DNA of 64,000 nt from Oligoflexus sp. (GTDB taxonomy: Bacteria > Bdellovibrionota_B > Oligoflexia > Oligoflexales > Oligoflexaceae). Position numbers and translations under genes: made by a program. The first letter of the stretch is position 1. Each line of letters opens with the position of its first letter. The notes under the pieces were generated by a model. It ran no database searches, had not been told where the DNA came from, and worked only from the letters and a program-made list of their open reading frames with translations. The DNA lies in contig JACMPP010000118.1 of the NCBI GenBank assembly GCA_014377445.1, positions 1 through 64,000 on the forward strand, given 5' to 3'. Below are positions 32,192 to 41,910 of this stretch, in pieces.

Positions 32192-33451
32192 TCACTGAGC
32201 CAGGGCAGCCGCGCAGACTGCGTCCTTATAGGTCACTGCTGAACAGGTGGTGGGCATCTCTGCTTTTGCGTTCATGCTGCGGTAAACACAGCAGGCTTTT
32301 AGCTGATCGCCCGAGCTGAGAGTCGAGAATTGAGGTGACTCAATTTTAGACTCAAGAACCGTTGCCATACCCGTTGTAAGGCTGTTTTTCAAAGCCTCGT
32401 TCTGAGCCCCTTCCGCAGAAGTCGTCGTCGTCGCTTTGGTGATCGTGGCGATCTTCGCATCCAAATCCTTAATCGATTTTTGAACGGAATCACTCACCTC
32501 GGTCGGCACGCCCGGGATCGCCGAGAGTGCGGTCGAAGCTGTTTTCAAATCCGAGAAGAGAGCGTTGAGCATCGACTCGGCGGCTGCCGCGGCTTCGGTG
32601 GGGAAAATTGCGGTTAGCGCGGTATTCACGGCATTAACGGTCGAGATAAAGGTCCCGGCGTTATTAGCCGTCAGGGTGCCTGTGGGAATCGCAGCCTGAA
32701 GGTTAGGAACGCCGTCACCGTTGCTGTCGTAAAGAATTTCTGAGTAGAAGGCTATGGATTCACCGAGGTGACCCAAGGCCCAGGCGAAGTTTGCGCGGCC
32801 TTTGGCAGCGCTCGCCAAGCTGTTTTTCGTACAGGTGTGACGTGTGTCTTCATCTGTTTCGGGGTTCGCATTGCTGAGAATCAGCGGGCAAAGTGTATCG
32901 ATCGCTTCGTTGAGGTAAGCAAGAGATTCGCTTTTGCCGTCGCGAGCGAGGGAAGCCGACAGCGGGTAATAGATCTTCAAGGCCGAATCGCCGATCGTAG
33001 CGCTTGATGAGGACATCGCGTCGAAGTCAGTTTCGGTGAGGTTCATCACGCTTTTAAGCGTGTTGAAGTTATCCGTCGTTGTATCGCCGGACTTCACAGC
33101 GGTTGTGCCTGAGGAGGAGGTCGTCGTTGTCGTCGCAGCGGTGGTTTTGGTCGCTTCGTTGGCAATGATCAATTTCTTCGAGATATTGATCGCATCAAGA
33201 CCAGCCTTGCTGAGGTAGACGTAGGACTTAAGAATCGTTGGGGATTCGCTATTGGGATTGATGGCAAGAGCCTTGTTGGTCAGGTTCAAGGCGCTATCGT
33301 AGCGGCCTTTGTCATACTCGTACTGAGCCTCCTGAACCAGACTGTCGATCGCATCTTTTTCGGCTTTGCTGGTCAACATTTCGTTGAGATTAAAGCTGCC
33401 GCACGCGGACGTCATACTTGCCAAACCTATCGCCAAAACTAACTTACGCAT
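32192..33451 (-). CDS. TPR-containing lipoprotein
   Basis: The 419-residue lipoprotein has lipobox TSAC at residues 14-17 and a TPR-type helical pair near 40-75 (YDKGRYDSALNLTNKALAINP). A Thr/Ser/Ala-rich low-complexity linker (~105-130) follows, then a long helical region with no recognised domain. Function is unknown; TPR lipoproteins often scaffold envelope complexes. It lies 14 bp downstream of ftsB, so it may be co-transcribed with it. It converges on the dksA-like gene. Confidence 0.82.
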   Translation of the reverse strand: MRKLVLAIGLASMTSACGSFNLNEMLTSKAEKDAIDSLVQEAQYEYDKGRYDSALNLTNKALAINPNSESPTILKSYVYLSKAGLDAINISKKLIIANEATKTTAATTTTTSSSGTTAVKSGDTTTDNFNTLKSVMNLTETDFDAMSSSSATIGDSALKIYYPLSASLARDGKSESLAYLNEAIDTLCPLILSNANPETDEDTRHTCTKNSLASAAKGRANFAWALGHLGESIAFYSEILYDSNGDGVPNLQAAIPTGTLTANNAGTFISTVNAVNTALTAIFPTEAAAAAESMLNALFSDLKTASTALSAIPGVPTEVSDSVQKSIKDLDAKIATITKATTTTSAEGAQNEALKNSLTTGMATVLESKIESPQFSTLSSGDQLKACCVYRSMNAKAEMPTTCSAVTYKDAVCAAALAQ

Positions 33452-33465
33452 AAAAACTCCTTCGC

Positions 33466-33732
33466 TCAGTCGGCAAAAAAGATGATTTTTTCGTTACCTT
33501 CGGTCACATGATATTTGTCGCGTAGGACCTTGCGTGCATAATCCGGTGAACCTTTGATCTTACGTATCTCTTCGCTTAGGTCTTCGTTGCCGGTCTTCAG
33601 CTTGTCGACCGTTGCCTCAAGCACTTCCTGACTTTTGCGGAGCTTGAAATAATCGAATATCGACGTTTCGCCGCGCAAGGTGCCGATTAAGAGCACGCCG
33701 ACCGCTAAGCAGTACACAAGCCGCACACCCAT
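33466..33732 (-). CDS. ftsB: FtsB/DivIC-family septum formation initiator
   Basis: This 88-residue bitopic protein has one N-terminal membrane helix (~3-21), then a coiled coil (~28-65) and the short EVRKVLRDKY-like end (SPDYARKVLRDKYHV) typical of FtsB/DivIC. FtsB joins FtsL and FtsQ at the division site. It lies upstream of the TPR lipoprotein gene and 155 bp downstream of uvrD. Confidence 0.85.
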   Translation of the reverse strand: MGVRLVYCLAVGVLLIGTLRGETSIFDYFKLRKSQEVLEATVDKLKTGNEDLSEEIRKIKGSPDYARKVLRDKYHVTEGNEKIIFFAD

Positions 33733-33887
33733 TGTTGGGTCCTCATGAATGGAGATGATGCTCTATTCTAACATAGGAGCTAATAGGGAGGAATGTGCTG
33801 TCTCAAACGAATCGATTCCCCTAGTAGCTCCCTCACGAGAACTACTAAGGCATCGGATATTATAAGGAAAATCTTGAGTTTTGAGAA

Positions 33888-36044
33888 TTAGTCAGCGGAT
33901 CCGCGGATTTGCAACTGGCTTGGACGAATCTTTCGGTAACCGAAATCACGGAAATTTACGACGGCTTTACGGGCTCCCAGGTGAACATCGAAGCCCTGAA
34001 CTGTCCCGCGACCGTAGGTTGGATGAAAGACATTGGAGCCTTCCTCGATATCGCCCTCTTCCACTTCATCGTAAACGTAACTCAACTGAATCGGAGCTTC
34101 CTCAGGCCTTAGGGCTTCCTGCGCCTTCATGCTCAAAGCCATCAGTTCAGAAGGTATCTCAAGAAGGAAGCGGGACGGGGGATGGGCCATCTCATTGTTG
34201 AAGTTCCGGCGGCGCTTGGCGAGGGTGAGACTCACACGTTTTTTCGCGCGCGTTATGCCGACGTAAAGGAGACGACGCTCTTCTTCTATCGCGGCAGGAT
34301 CTTCGATGCTGTTGCGGTGCGGCAGGAGGCCATCTTCGACGCCAGCGATGAAGACCCGAGGGAACTCGAGGCCTTTGGCCATGTGAAGGGTCATCATCGA
34401 AACGCCCTTGGATTCTTTGCCTTTGGCGTCTTCACGAACGAGCGAAACGGTTTCGATCCAGGTCGCGAGATCGGTGCCGGGATTTTTGTTTTCGAATTCG
34501 ATAATACCGGCAGCCAATTCCTGGATGTTATCCATCTTGTCTGCGTATTGATCGGGAAGTTTCTTTTTCAGATATTCCGGATATTCGGTCGCTTCCAAAA
34601 CGGTTTTCACCGCCTCGTTGATTGGATTTGCCAGGATCTCATTGCGCATCGCGTGCAGGAGGTCGACGAGATAACGGAGCTTCGGCGCCGCCTTTTGCTT
34701 TGGATCAGCGAGAGTCATCTCTGCGCCTTTCCAAAGGGCAACACCCTGCTCGCTTGAATATTTTTGCAGGGTCTCGAGAGCTTTGTCGCCGAGGCCGCGC
34801 GTGGGCACGTTATAAATTCTGAGGAATGAGACATCGTCCGACGGATTCGCGAAAAGGCGAAGGTAGGCGAGGATGTCCTTGATCTCGAGCCGCTCATAGA
34901 ACTCGAGCGATCCATAGATGGTATAGGGAATGCGGCGGCGCAAAAGCGCTTCTTCAAGGGAGCGCGACTGGCTGTTGGTGCGGTAGAAGATGGCAACATC
35001 TTCATAGTCGAACTTCTGCCTTTCGCTATAGATTTCTTCACCGATCCAATAAGCTTCCATTTCCCCATCGACCTCAAGATGAACCTCGATGGGATCACCG
35101 GCCGGAGCATTGGTGAAGAGAGTTTTGGCCGCCCGTTTCTTGTTGTTTGCCACGAGTTTACTCGCCGCGGCTACAATATTGCCCGTGCAGCGGTAGTTTT
35201 CTTCCAAAGCGATGCGGGTCGCGCCGGGATAGGTGCGGTCGAAATCGATGATGTTGGAAGGTGTTGCACCGCGCCAGCTATAGATCGACTGGTCATCGTC
35301 ACCGACGACCATCAGGTTTCTGTGGCGATCCGCAAGGTGCTGAATGATTTCAAACTGGGTGCGATTGGTATCCTGGAATTCGTCGACCATGATGTACTGG
35401 TAGCGATTGCCAAGGATCGACTTCACGCGCTCGTTGGTGCGAAGCAGGAGAAGGACGTTTAAGAGGAGATCGTTGAAGTCCATCGCATTCGATTGCGCGA
35501 GGAATTCCTGATAGAGACGATAGACCTGGACACCTGCAGTTGGAACGCGGGTTGGGTTCTGCGCGGCGAATTCATCGATCTCGCTCACCAGAACACCGGC
35601 GGTCTTCACGAAGTGCAGAAAGTTCTTCATCTCGCCGACAAGCTGAGGAATATCGCCCTTGGCAATCACCTGCTTGAGTATGTGTTTGAGAGCCCGCGTC
35701 ACGTCCTGATCGTCGTAGATCGAGAAGTTCGGTTCGTAACCCAATTCGCTCGCGAACTCGCGAAGCCAACGGGCACTGGCAGAGTGAAAGGTGGTGATCG
35801 TTGAGCGTTTCGTTTCGGGCGCCAGAGCTAAAGCCCGGTGCCTCATCTCTCCCGCCGCCTTATTGGTAAATGTCACCGCCAGAATCTCCCAGGGGAGGAC
35901 TCCTGTTTCGATGAGGTGAGCGATTCGAACCGTAATAATACGGGTCTTCCCGCTGCCCGCGCCGGCAAATACAACAGCCGGACCGTTTCTATGGAGAACG
36001 GCCTGGCGTTGAACGTCATTTAAGTTTTCAAGTAATTCGCTCAA
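33888..36044 (-). CDS. uvrD: UvrD/PcrA/Rep-family DNA helicase
   Basis: This 718-residue superfamily-1A helicase unwinds DNA 3' to 5' in repair and replication restart. It shows motif I GAGSGKTR near residue 28, motif II DEFQDTN, motif III GDDDQSIYSWRGA, and motifs V/VI near the end (MTLHMAKGLEF, LLYVGITRAKK). The symbol is by family; Rep or PcrA would fit as well. It starts 20 bp after the glmS stop, so it is likely on the glmU-glmS transcript. Confidence 0.95.
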   Translation of the reverse strand: MSELLENLNDVQRQAVLHRNGPAVVFAGAGSGKTRIITVRIAHLIETGVLPWEILAVTFTNKAAGEMRHRALALAPETKRSTITTFHSASARWLREFASELGYEPNFSIYDDQDVTRALKHILKQVIAKGDIPQLVGEMKNFLHFVKTAGVLVSEIDEFAAQNPTRVPTAGVQVYRLYQEFLAQSNAMDFNDLLLNVLLLLRTNERVKSILGNRYQYIMVDEFQDTNRTQFEIIQHLADRHRNLMVVGDDDQSIYSWRGATPSNIIDFDRTYPGATRIALEENYRCTGNIVAAASKLVANNKKRAAKTLFTNAPAGDPIEVHLEVDGEMEAYWIGEEIYSERQKFDYEDVAIFYRTNSQSRSLEEALLRRRIPYTIYGSLEFYERLEIKDILAYLRLFANPSDDVSFLRIYNVPTRGLGDKALETLQKYSSEQGVALWKGAEMTLADPKQKAAPKLRYLVDLLHAMRNEILANPINEAVKTVLEATEYPEYLKKKLPDQYADKMDNIQELAAGIIEFENKNPGTDLATWIETVSLVREDAKGKESKGVSMMTLHMAKGLEFPRVFIAGVEDGLLPHRNSIEDPAAIEEERRLLYVGITRAKKRVSLTLAKRRRNFNNEMAHPPSRFLLEIPSELMALSMKAQEALRPEEAPIQLSYVYDEVEEGDIEEGSNVFHPTYGRGTVQGFDVHLGARKAVVNFRDFGYRKIRPSQLQIRGSAD

Positions 36045-36064
36045 TGGTCACTATCCTTGGATTG

Positions 36065-37897
36065 TTACTCGACAGTCACAGACTTGGCGAGGTTTCGCGG
36101 TTGGTCGACATCGGTTCCACGCTTCACAGCGATGTGATAGGCGAGAAATTGCACGCCCACAGTCGAGAGTATGGCTTGGAACACAGGGTTTTTCATTTGC
36201 GGGCAGGGGATGACCTGAACACAAATCTCTTTGAGACGGGCATCTTTCTCATCGCCAAGACCGTAGACCTGGCCTTCACGGGCACAGATCTCTTCAACGT
36301 TGGAGAGAGTTTTTTCGAAGTAATGATCGTGCGGAAGGATCGCGACGATCGGGATTTGTTTGTCAACCAAGGCGATGGGTCCATGTTTCAACTCGCCCGC
36401 GGCGTAGCCTTCGGCATGGATATAGGAGATCTCTTTCAGCTTCAAAGCACCTTCCAGCGCGATGATCGAACTCATACCGCGGCCGATAAAGAGAAAGTTC
36501 GGGTATGCGTAGAGTTTGCTGGCGAGGTCGACGATATATTCTTCGGCGTTAAGCGCCTGATCAAGATAGAGAGGCAGAGTTTTGAGCTCGGTGATGATCG
36601 AACTCAATTCATCCTGTGAAATTCGGCCAAGCTTTTGGGCGACACCCAGAGTCCAGAGATAGGCACAAAGGACTTGAGAGGTGAACGCTTTGGTCGAAGC
36701 CACACCGATTTCAGGGCCGGCCAGCATCATCAGAGCCGAATCACTTTCGCGAACGATGCTTGAGTAATTGACGTTACAGATACTGAAGATCTGACAACCC
36801 TTGTCTTTCGCATGTTTGACACAGGCAAGAGTATCGGCTGTTTCACCCGATTGAGAGATCGCCATAACCATGGTCTGACCATCGGGCATGAGAAAAGGAT
36901 CACGGTAACGGAACTCACTGGCCAGCTCGACGTTGACCGAGATGCCCAGCAGAGGTTCGATAAAATATTTGGCCGTCATACCCGCGTAATAAGCGGTGCC
37001 GCAGGCGACGATGTGAAGTGTCTTGATCTTTTTGAAGTCGATCTTTTCCAGGCCGAGAGCGGCGAGGTCTAGGCTGTTGCCTTTGACGAAAGCCTGGGTC
37101 GTCGCGGAGACAACGCGCGGCTGCTCATGGATCTCTTTGAGCATGTAGTGCTTAAAGCCCTGCTTGTCCGCGCTGCCGGGTGACCACTGCACATGCGTGA
37201 TCTTGGTCGGCAAAGTGTTGCCGTTTTTATCCCAAAGTTTGAGACCTTCCGCCGAGATCTGGGCGATGTCCCCATCCTGGAGGAAAACCGCTTTCTGCGT
37301 AAAGTTTACGAAAGCTGTGATGTCGCTGCCGAAGAATGTTTCGCCCTGACCCAAACCCACGACGAGAGGTGAGCCCTGTTTGGCAACGAAGATTTCGTCC
37401 GGAATACGGTCGACAATGAAGGCCAAAGAAAAAGCGCCTTCCAGACGTTTGATAACGTTCTGAAGAGCGGCGATGGGCTTGGGAGTGACCTTCAATTCTT
37501 CGGCAACCAAATGGGCCACGACTTCCGTGTCGGTTTCCGAACGGAACTTGATACCCTTATTGAGAAGCTCCTGTTTGAGCTCCTTATAGTTCTCGATAAT
37601 GCCGTTGTGAATAAGAGTCAGATGCTCAGCCTCATGCGGGTGAGCATTTTCTTTGGTGGGCAAACCATGCGTGGCCCAACGGGTATGGCCGATGCCGACG
37701 CGCGCATCCTGAGGCAGCTTCGCGATCGAAGGCTTAAGATTGTCGATCTTGCCTGATTCTTTGCTCACCAAGATTTCACCTTGGTGAAGGACTGCGATAC
37801 CGGCTGAATCATAGCCCCGATATTCGAGTTTTTTGAGGCCATCAAAGATGATGTTGATGCAGGGGCGATGACCGATATAGCCGACGATTCCACACAT
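36065..37897 (-). CDS. glmS: Glucosamine-fructose-6-phosphate aminotransferase (isomerizing)
   Basis: GlmS makes glucosamine-6-phosphate, the first step to UDP-GlcNAc. The start at 37897 gives MCGIVGYIGH, placing the catalytic Cys right after the initiator Met as the enzyme requires; an upstream in-frame start would block it. Two SIS domains follow (AISQSGETADT near 390 and a second near 460-560) and the family end DQPRNLAKSVTVE is intact. No glmS ribozyme fold was sought successfully in the 59-bp gap to the glmU-like gene upstream. Confidence 0.97.
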   Translation of the reverse strand: MCGIVGYIGHRPCINIIFDGLKKLEYRGYDSAGIAVLHQGEILVSKESGKIDNLKPSIAKLPQDARVGIGHTRWATHGLPTKENAHPHEAEHLTLIHNGIIENYKELKQELLNKGIKFRSETDTEVVAHLVAEELKVTPKPIAALQNVIKRLEGAFSLAFIVDRIPDEIFVAKQGSPLVVGLGQGETFFGSDITAFVNFTQKAVFLQDGDIAQISAEGLKLWDKNGNTLPTKITHVQWSPGSADKQGFKHYMLKEIHEQPRVVSATTQAFVKGNSLDLAALGLEKIDFKKIKTLHIVACGTAYYAGMTAKYFIEPLLGISVNVELASEFRYRDPFLMPDGQTMVMAISQSGETADTLACVKHAKDKGCQIFSICNVNYSSIVRESDSALMMLAGPEIGVASTKAFTSQVLCAYLWTLGVAQKLGRISQDELSSIITELKTLPLYLDQALNAEEYIVDLASKLYAYPNFLFIGRGMSSIIALEGALKLKEISYIHAEGYAAGELKHGPIALVDKQIPIVAILPHDHYFEKTLSNVEEICAREGQVYGLGDEKDARLKEICVQVIPCPQMKNPVFQAILSTVGVQFLAYHIAVKRGTDVDQPRNLAKSVTVE

Positions 37898-37956
37898 ACT
37901 GCGCTTCCCTTTCAAAAATCGATTCAACATTGGAACAGCAATAAAACGATCAGGCT

Positions 37957-38982
37957 CTAACCCATGCGAATGGTCCCAGCAGGAACCTTTGTGCCGTCGG
38001 GAATATTTACATCTTTCAAGGCGACATGGCTACCAATCTCGCAGCCCTTGCCAATGTGCGTCTTACCGCTCAAATGCACATGGCTGGCGATCTTACTGTC
38101 GGGTCCAATCTTCACGGAGACTTCGACGTAAGTGGACGAAGCCATCTGAAAACTCACACCCTCGCTCATCCATCGCCGTCTGATTCTATCGAGCATCCGT
38201 TCTTCCAGACGAGAGAGTTGCATCCGGTCATTGACGCCATCAAAGGACCCAAAATCATCGGTTTTCCATACCAAAGCGGACACGCCTTTGGCCAGCGACA
38301 AGGAGAAACAATCCGTAAGGTAATATTCTTTTTGAGCATTAGACTGGGTGATCGAGCCGAGAAGTGAGAACAGGTGTTTCGTTTCGGCAAAGATCACACC
38401 GGAGTTGCAGAGCTGAACAAGGCGCTCGCTTTCGCTGGCGTCTTTCTCCTCGACGATCTTCAGGAGCTGGTTTTTCTCGTTGGTGATGAGGCGTCCGTAG
38501 CCTTTTGGTTCCGGATGATTCATGCCAAGCACGGCCAACTTTGAAGATTGGCTTATGCAGGTTTTCACAAAAGCCGCGAGGACATCTGCATCCATCGCCG
38601 GCGTGTCGCCTGCGCATATTAGGACATATTGGCTTTTAAGGCGAGGACCTGAGAGCAGGGACCCGCTCGCGTAGGGAGGAGGCGTGACGCCATCCAGACC
38701 AAAGCCAGCACAGGCAACGGCTTCGCCCGTGCCAAGACGGTCGCGCTGCAGCGTAAAAGTTAGGTCTCCGAATTCACGAAGTACGTCTTTTATTTGATCG
38801 ACGTCTCCACCGACGACTATGCACTTTTCCTTGATACCGGCCGCCTCAAGGGTTTGGATGACGTGCCCCACCATCGGTCGACCACACAAAGGATGAAGAA
38901 CCTTAGGAAGTTCGCTCTTCATGCGGGTGCCTTTGCCGGCCGCAAGAACTACGGCAGCAATCGTATCGTTTTGACTGTGCAT
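37957..38982 (-). CDS. glmU: GlmU-type N-acetylglucosamine-1-phosphate uridyltransferase, truncated
   Basis: The 341-residue protein has the GlmU uridyltransferase half: VVLAAGKGTRMKSELPK, HPLCGRPM, GDTPAMD and KGYGRLI motifs. After ~260 residues it continues into only a short left-handed beta-helix (four or so hexapeptide turns, ending GTIRMG). Full GlmU is ~455 residues and its acetyltransferase active site lies in the missing part, so this form is probably monofunctional. The start at 38982 has GAGGG 5 nt upstream. It precedes glmS by 59 bp in the same pathway. Confidence 0.88.
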   Translation of the reverse strand: MHSQNDTIAAVVLAAGKGTRMKSELPKVLHPLCGRPMVGHVIQTLEAAGIKEKCIVVGGDVDQIKDVLREFGDLTFTLQRDRLGTGEAVACAGFGLDGVTPPPYASGSLLSGPRLKSQYVLICAGDTPAMDADVLAAFVKTCISQSSKLAVLGMNHPEPKGYGRLITNEKNQLLKIVEEKDASESERLVQLCNSGVIFAETKHLFSLLGSITQSNAQKEYYLTDCFSLSLAKGVSALVWKTDDFGSFDGVNDRMQLSRLEERMLDRIRRRWMSEGVSFQMASSTYVEVSVKIGPDSKIASHVHLSGKTHIGKGCEIGSHVALKDVNIPDGTKVPAGTIRMG

Positions 38983-39035
38983 AGATGCCCTCAAAAAAAC
39001 AGGTCGATATATGGTTATATGTTTTATCATCTCGC

Positions 39036-39063
39036 TTGACGATGGGCAGCTCGAACCTATCTT
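39036..39063 (+). promoter_or_regulatory. Candidate sigma-70 promoter for the NFU-like gene
   Basis: TTGACG (39036-39041) and TATCTT (39058-39063) with a 16-bp spacer, 108 bp before the NFU-like start and divergent from glmU. Confidence 0.4.
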
Positions 39064-39170
39064 AAGATCTACAAGAAGGTCCGTCTTGATGCCTGAGTGT
39101 TTTAGAGGTAGATAAAACCTGGTAAAACGGCATGGAAAAAATTTTAAGTCGACAATCGACGAGGTATATT

Positions 39171-39596
39171 ATGTCAGAGACTTTGCAAGCAGTGAGTTTA
39201 AAAGCAAAATTAGATGGTAGCTGGCAAGCTTTGCACGAACCATCGGGGCGCGTAACGCATGGATTGACGGCTGATGAGGCCGAAGATGCAATGCGTTCGC
39301 TTCTTGGTGTCGATAAAGATGGCGATTTTGGAGAACCTCTGACGTCGCCACGCTTTGAAGGCACAGGCTTTGAAATCGCAACCCACCTCGAGGGTCCGGT
39401 GTCTCAGATGTTGGCTTTGCATTCAGGATTTGCCCGTCTCGAGGCTTATCAGGACGCAATTGCCACAATCCGCCTCGGCGGAGGATGTGAAGGCTGTCCG
39501 TCTTCTCGGCTTACTTTGATGAATGGCGTAAAACGCGATTTGCAGGATAAGTTTGGTGAAGAAGTTGTTATAGATGTCTTTCCGATACTTGATTGA
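39171..39596 (+). CDS. NifU C-terminal-domain (NFU-like) protein
   Basis: This 141-residue protein has a C-terminal NFU domain with the iron-sulfur-carrying CxxC in GGGCEGCPSSRLTL near residue 106. The first ~75 residues are unassigned. NFU proteins deliver Fe-S clusters to client enzymes. The start at 39171 has GAGGT upstream. No isc, suf or nif gene is near; it is followed by the HEAT-repeat gene at 29 bp. Confidence 0.85.
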   Translation: MSETLQAVSLKAKLDGSWQALHEPSGRVTHGLTADEAEDAMRSLLGVDKDGDFGEPLTSPRFEGTGFEIATHLEGPVSQMLALHSGFARLEAYQDAIATIRLGGGCEGCPSSRLTLMNGVKRDLQDKFGEEVVIDVFPILD

Positions 39597-39625
39597 TTCA
39601 GTATCGCAACCATTAGTCAGGACGT

Positions 39626-40369
39626 ATGGGTATGTTTGGAAGTGTAAAAGAGTACTTAGATGGCCGTAAGGTTAAACGCATCGCAAGCGCGGCGAAGATG
39701 GTTACCAACGCTAAGGCGATCAAAGATGATCGATGGGCGTCGTTGGAATATTTAGCCAAGTCAATCGATAGCGTTGGAGATGCAGTGCCGGCTCTTTTGC
39801 CACGCTTCGAATACAGTCTTGAACACGGTATTAACGATACCCGTGAAAAAGAATTGGCCCTGAAAGGCATCGTTCGCTACGGCGACTCAGCGATTCCTTT
39901 CATCAAAGACTGGCTCCAAAAAACCAGCCGCATTGCGTGGCCGATCAAAGCCCTTTACGAGCTTGGTCAGGATCAAGTGGTTGTCGATTGTTTGAAAGCG
40001 GCCTTGAACTACGGTGAAGTGTCCTTCACGCAGCACGAAGTCGATAAAAACTACGATATTCTTTGCTACCTTCGCGACTACCAAATCCATGATCTCATCC
40101 CGCAGATCGCTCACTTCCTGGTCGACTCGGACGAACGCGTTCGTTATGCAGCGGCTGAAGTGCTGATCGCGCAAAATACCGACGAAGTGAAAGACAGACT
40201 CATTCACTTCCTCGCCGACGATACTTCGGAAAATCGTCGTATTCGGGGTGCGGTTGCCCAACTCTTTATCGATCGCCAATGGAAAGTGCCGAATCCGGCC
40301 CTCTTCGAAGGCGGACGTGTGACTGAGCAAGTTTCGGTTGGTGCGGACGGACGTTTGGTTCACGCGTGA
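39626..40369 (+). CDS. HEAT-repeat protein
   Basis: This 247-residue all-helical protein has HEAT-type repeats. The clearest is at ~165-225: IPQIAHFLVDSDERVRYAAAEVLIAQ followed by a second, similar unit, here in pieces. Such scaffolds bind proteins; the partner is unknown. It lies 29 bp after the NFU-like gene on the same strand and converges with the VOC gene, 9 bp away. No signal peptide is seen, so it is probably cytoplasmic. Confidence 0.8.
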   Translation: MGMFGSVKEYLDGRKVKRIASAAKMVTNAKAIKDDRWASLEYLAKSIDSVGDAVPALLPRFEYSLEHGINDTREKELALKGIVRYGDSAIPFIKDWLQKTSRIAWPIKALYELGQDQVVVDCLKAALNYGEVSFTQHEVDKNYDILCYLRDYQIHDLIPQIAHFLVDSDERVRYAAAEVLIAQNTDEVKDRLIHFLADDTSENRRIRGAVAQLFIDRQWKVPNPALFEGGRVTEQVSVGADGRLVHA

Positions 40370-40378
40370 TTCTGGGGC

Positions 40379-40786
40379 TCAAGTCACGGTGCGGCGAGGT
40401 CCTTCAAAACGGGCTTCGTAGAGACCGTAGCGCAGGCCACCCTGATCTTCGACAACCATCACCGTACCGTAGCCTGTCACAGGCAAAGGCTCCTGAATGA
40501 TGACGCCTCCATGGATAAGGCATCGTTCTCTGAGCAGGCTCAGTTTCTCGCTCGATTCAAAATACGCAAGTACGGAAGGCGAAGCAGCTGGTTCTGACCC
40601 GGCCGCTTCGCTTTTGATTTTCGAGCGGATGCTGATTCCGTAAGGGCTGTCATCGGCAACCATGATCACCACCTGATCCTGAATGGCCACCGGCACCTGC
40701 TTCCAGCCTAAAATTTCTCCCGCAAATTTCAAACTCGCATTTACATTTCGGCTATAAAACTCAAGCTGACAGAGCTTCATGTTCAA
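40379..40786 (-). CDS. VOC (glyoxalase/bleomycin-resistance fold) family protein
   Basis: The 135-residue protein has the paired beta-alpha-beta-beta-beta pattern of the vicinal oxygen chelate superfamily, with an opening LEFYSRNVNASLKFAGEILGWK segment and a closing GTVMVVEDQGGLRYGLYE. The metal ligands cannot be assigned surely. The substrate is unknown. Its start overlaps the alr stop by 4 bp, so the two are translated together. Confidence 0.8.
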   Translation of the reverse strand: MNMKLCQLEFYSRNVNASLKFAGEILGWKQVPVAIQDQVVIMVADDSPYGISIRSKIKSEAAGSEPAASPSVLAYFESSEKLSLLRERCLIHGGVIIQEPLPVTGYGTVMVVEDQGGLRYGLYEARFEGPRRTVT

Positions 40787-41895
40787 CTCAATTCTTTGGG
40801 GATGGCGGAATTCAATTGAGTCACGATTTCGTAATGAATCGTCTCAGCCCAATCGCCGATCGTGCTGGCTTCGATCGTCTCGCTGCCGTCGCGGCCGATG
40901 AGAGTGACCTGCATTCCCACTTCAACCTGTGAGAGATGCGTGATGTCGATCATCATCATGTTCATGCAAATCCGGCCTACGATCGGGCATTGTTCGCCCT
41001 GGATCAAGACATAGCCCCGGTTGCTGGCAAGACGGGGATAACCTTCGTAATAGCCAACGGGGAGAACCGCAATCCGCATCGCCCGAAGGGCCTTGTAGGT
41101 ACAGCCGTAGCCAATAAACTGCCCGGCGTTGACCGTTTTCACAATGGCGACTTCGGTGACCCATTTCATAACGGGTTTGAGTTCGATGCGCTCGCCCTGG
41201 CTTTGCAGGAACGAGAGTTGGTTGGTGCGCGAAGGCCACATTCCATAGAGGGAAATGCCGATGCGGGTAATGGCGAAACGGGCTTTGGGCATAATCAAGG
41301 TCGATGAACTGGCCGCGATGTGAGGCATCAGTTCAAAGCCTTCCGCCTTCATTTCAGCCGCAACTTTATCGAAGCGTGCCAATTGCTGAAGAGCGTAGGA
41401 TTGATCGAGCACGTCTTCGACGTTGGAGAAATGACTGCAAAGACCGACGAGGCGATCCTTGTTTTTACTAAGCTCGGGCATCAGGGCTGGAAGTTCTTCA
41501 GGGAGAAAGCCCTGTCTTGACATGCCGGTATCGATTTTGAGGTGAGCCCGCGGTTTCTTCGCGAGCTTAAACCATTCCTGAAGCATCAGGGGTTCGACCA
41601 GGAAGATATCAAGATCGAGCTCGGCGGCGCGCGCCACTTGCGAAGCCGCTAGGGGTCCCACAACGAGGATTCGTCCGGTGAAACCCAGGCTTCGGAGCTC
41701 CTGCGCTTCGGTTAGGTAATTGACGCCGAACCAGTCAGGATTTACGCTTTTGAGAGCGGTATAGGTTTCTTTGAGTCCGTGGCCATAGGCATTGGACTTC
41801 ACGATGGGTATGGCGATGGATGGCGCTGAGAGTTTCTGGAACGTGGCGAAGTTGTGTCGAAGGGCCTGCTGATCGAGAATAATGCGGCAACGCAA
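40783..41895 (-). CDS. alr: Alanine racemase
   Basis: Alr makes D-alanine for peptidoglycan using PLP. The 370-residue protein has the PLP Lys in PIVKSNAYGHGL near residue 33, the RIGISLYG motif near 230 and a catalytic Tyr region in FIGYGCTYKA near 262. It overlaps the VOC gene by 4 bp and follows a secreted-protein gene by 15 bp. With dapF it supplies peptidoglycan precursors. Confidence 0.96.
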   Translation of the reverse strand: MRCRIILDQQALRHNFATFQKLSAPSIAIPIVKSNAYGHGLKETYTALKSVNPDWFGVNYLTEAQELRSLGFTGRILVVGPLAASQVARAAELDLDIFLVEPLMLQEWFKLAKKPRAHLKIDTGMSRQGFLPEELPALMPELSKNKDRLVGLCSHFSNVEDVLDQSYALQQLARFDKVAAEMKAEGFELMPHIAASSSTLIMPKARFAITRIGISLYGMWPSRTNQLSFLQSQGERIELKPVMKWVTEVAIVKTVNAGQFIGYGCTYKALRAMRIAVLPVGYYEGYPRLASNRGYVLIQGEQCPIVGRICMNMMMIDITHLSQVEVGMQVTLIGRDGSETIEASTIGDWAETIHYEIVTQLNSAIPKELS

Positions 41896-41910
41896 AGAAG
41901 ATCCTTTTCT

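Noticed and set aside
37898-37956. glmS ribozyme between the glmU-like gene and glmS
   Set aside because: The gap is only 59 bp and no ribozyme core was recognised.
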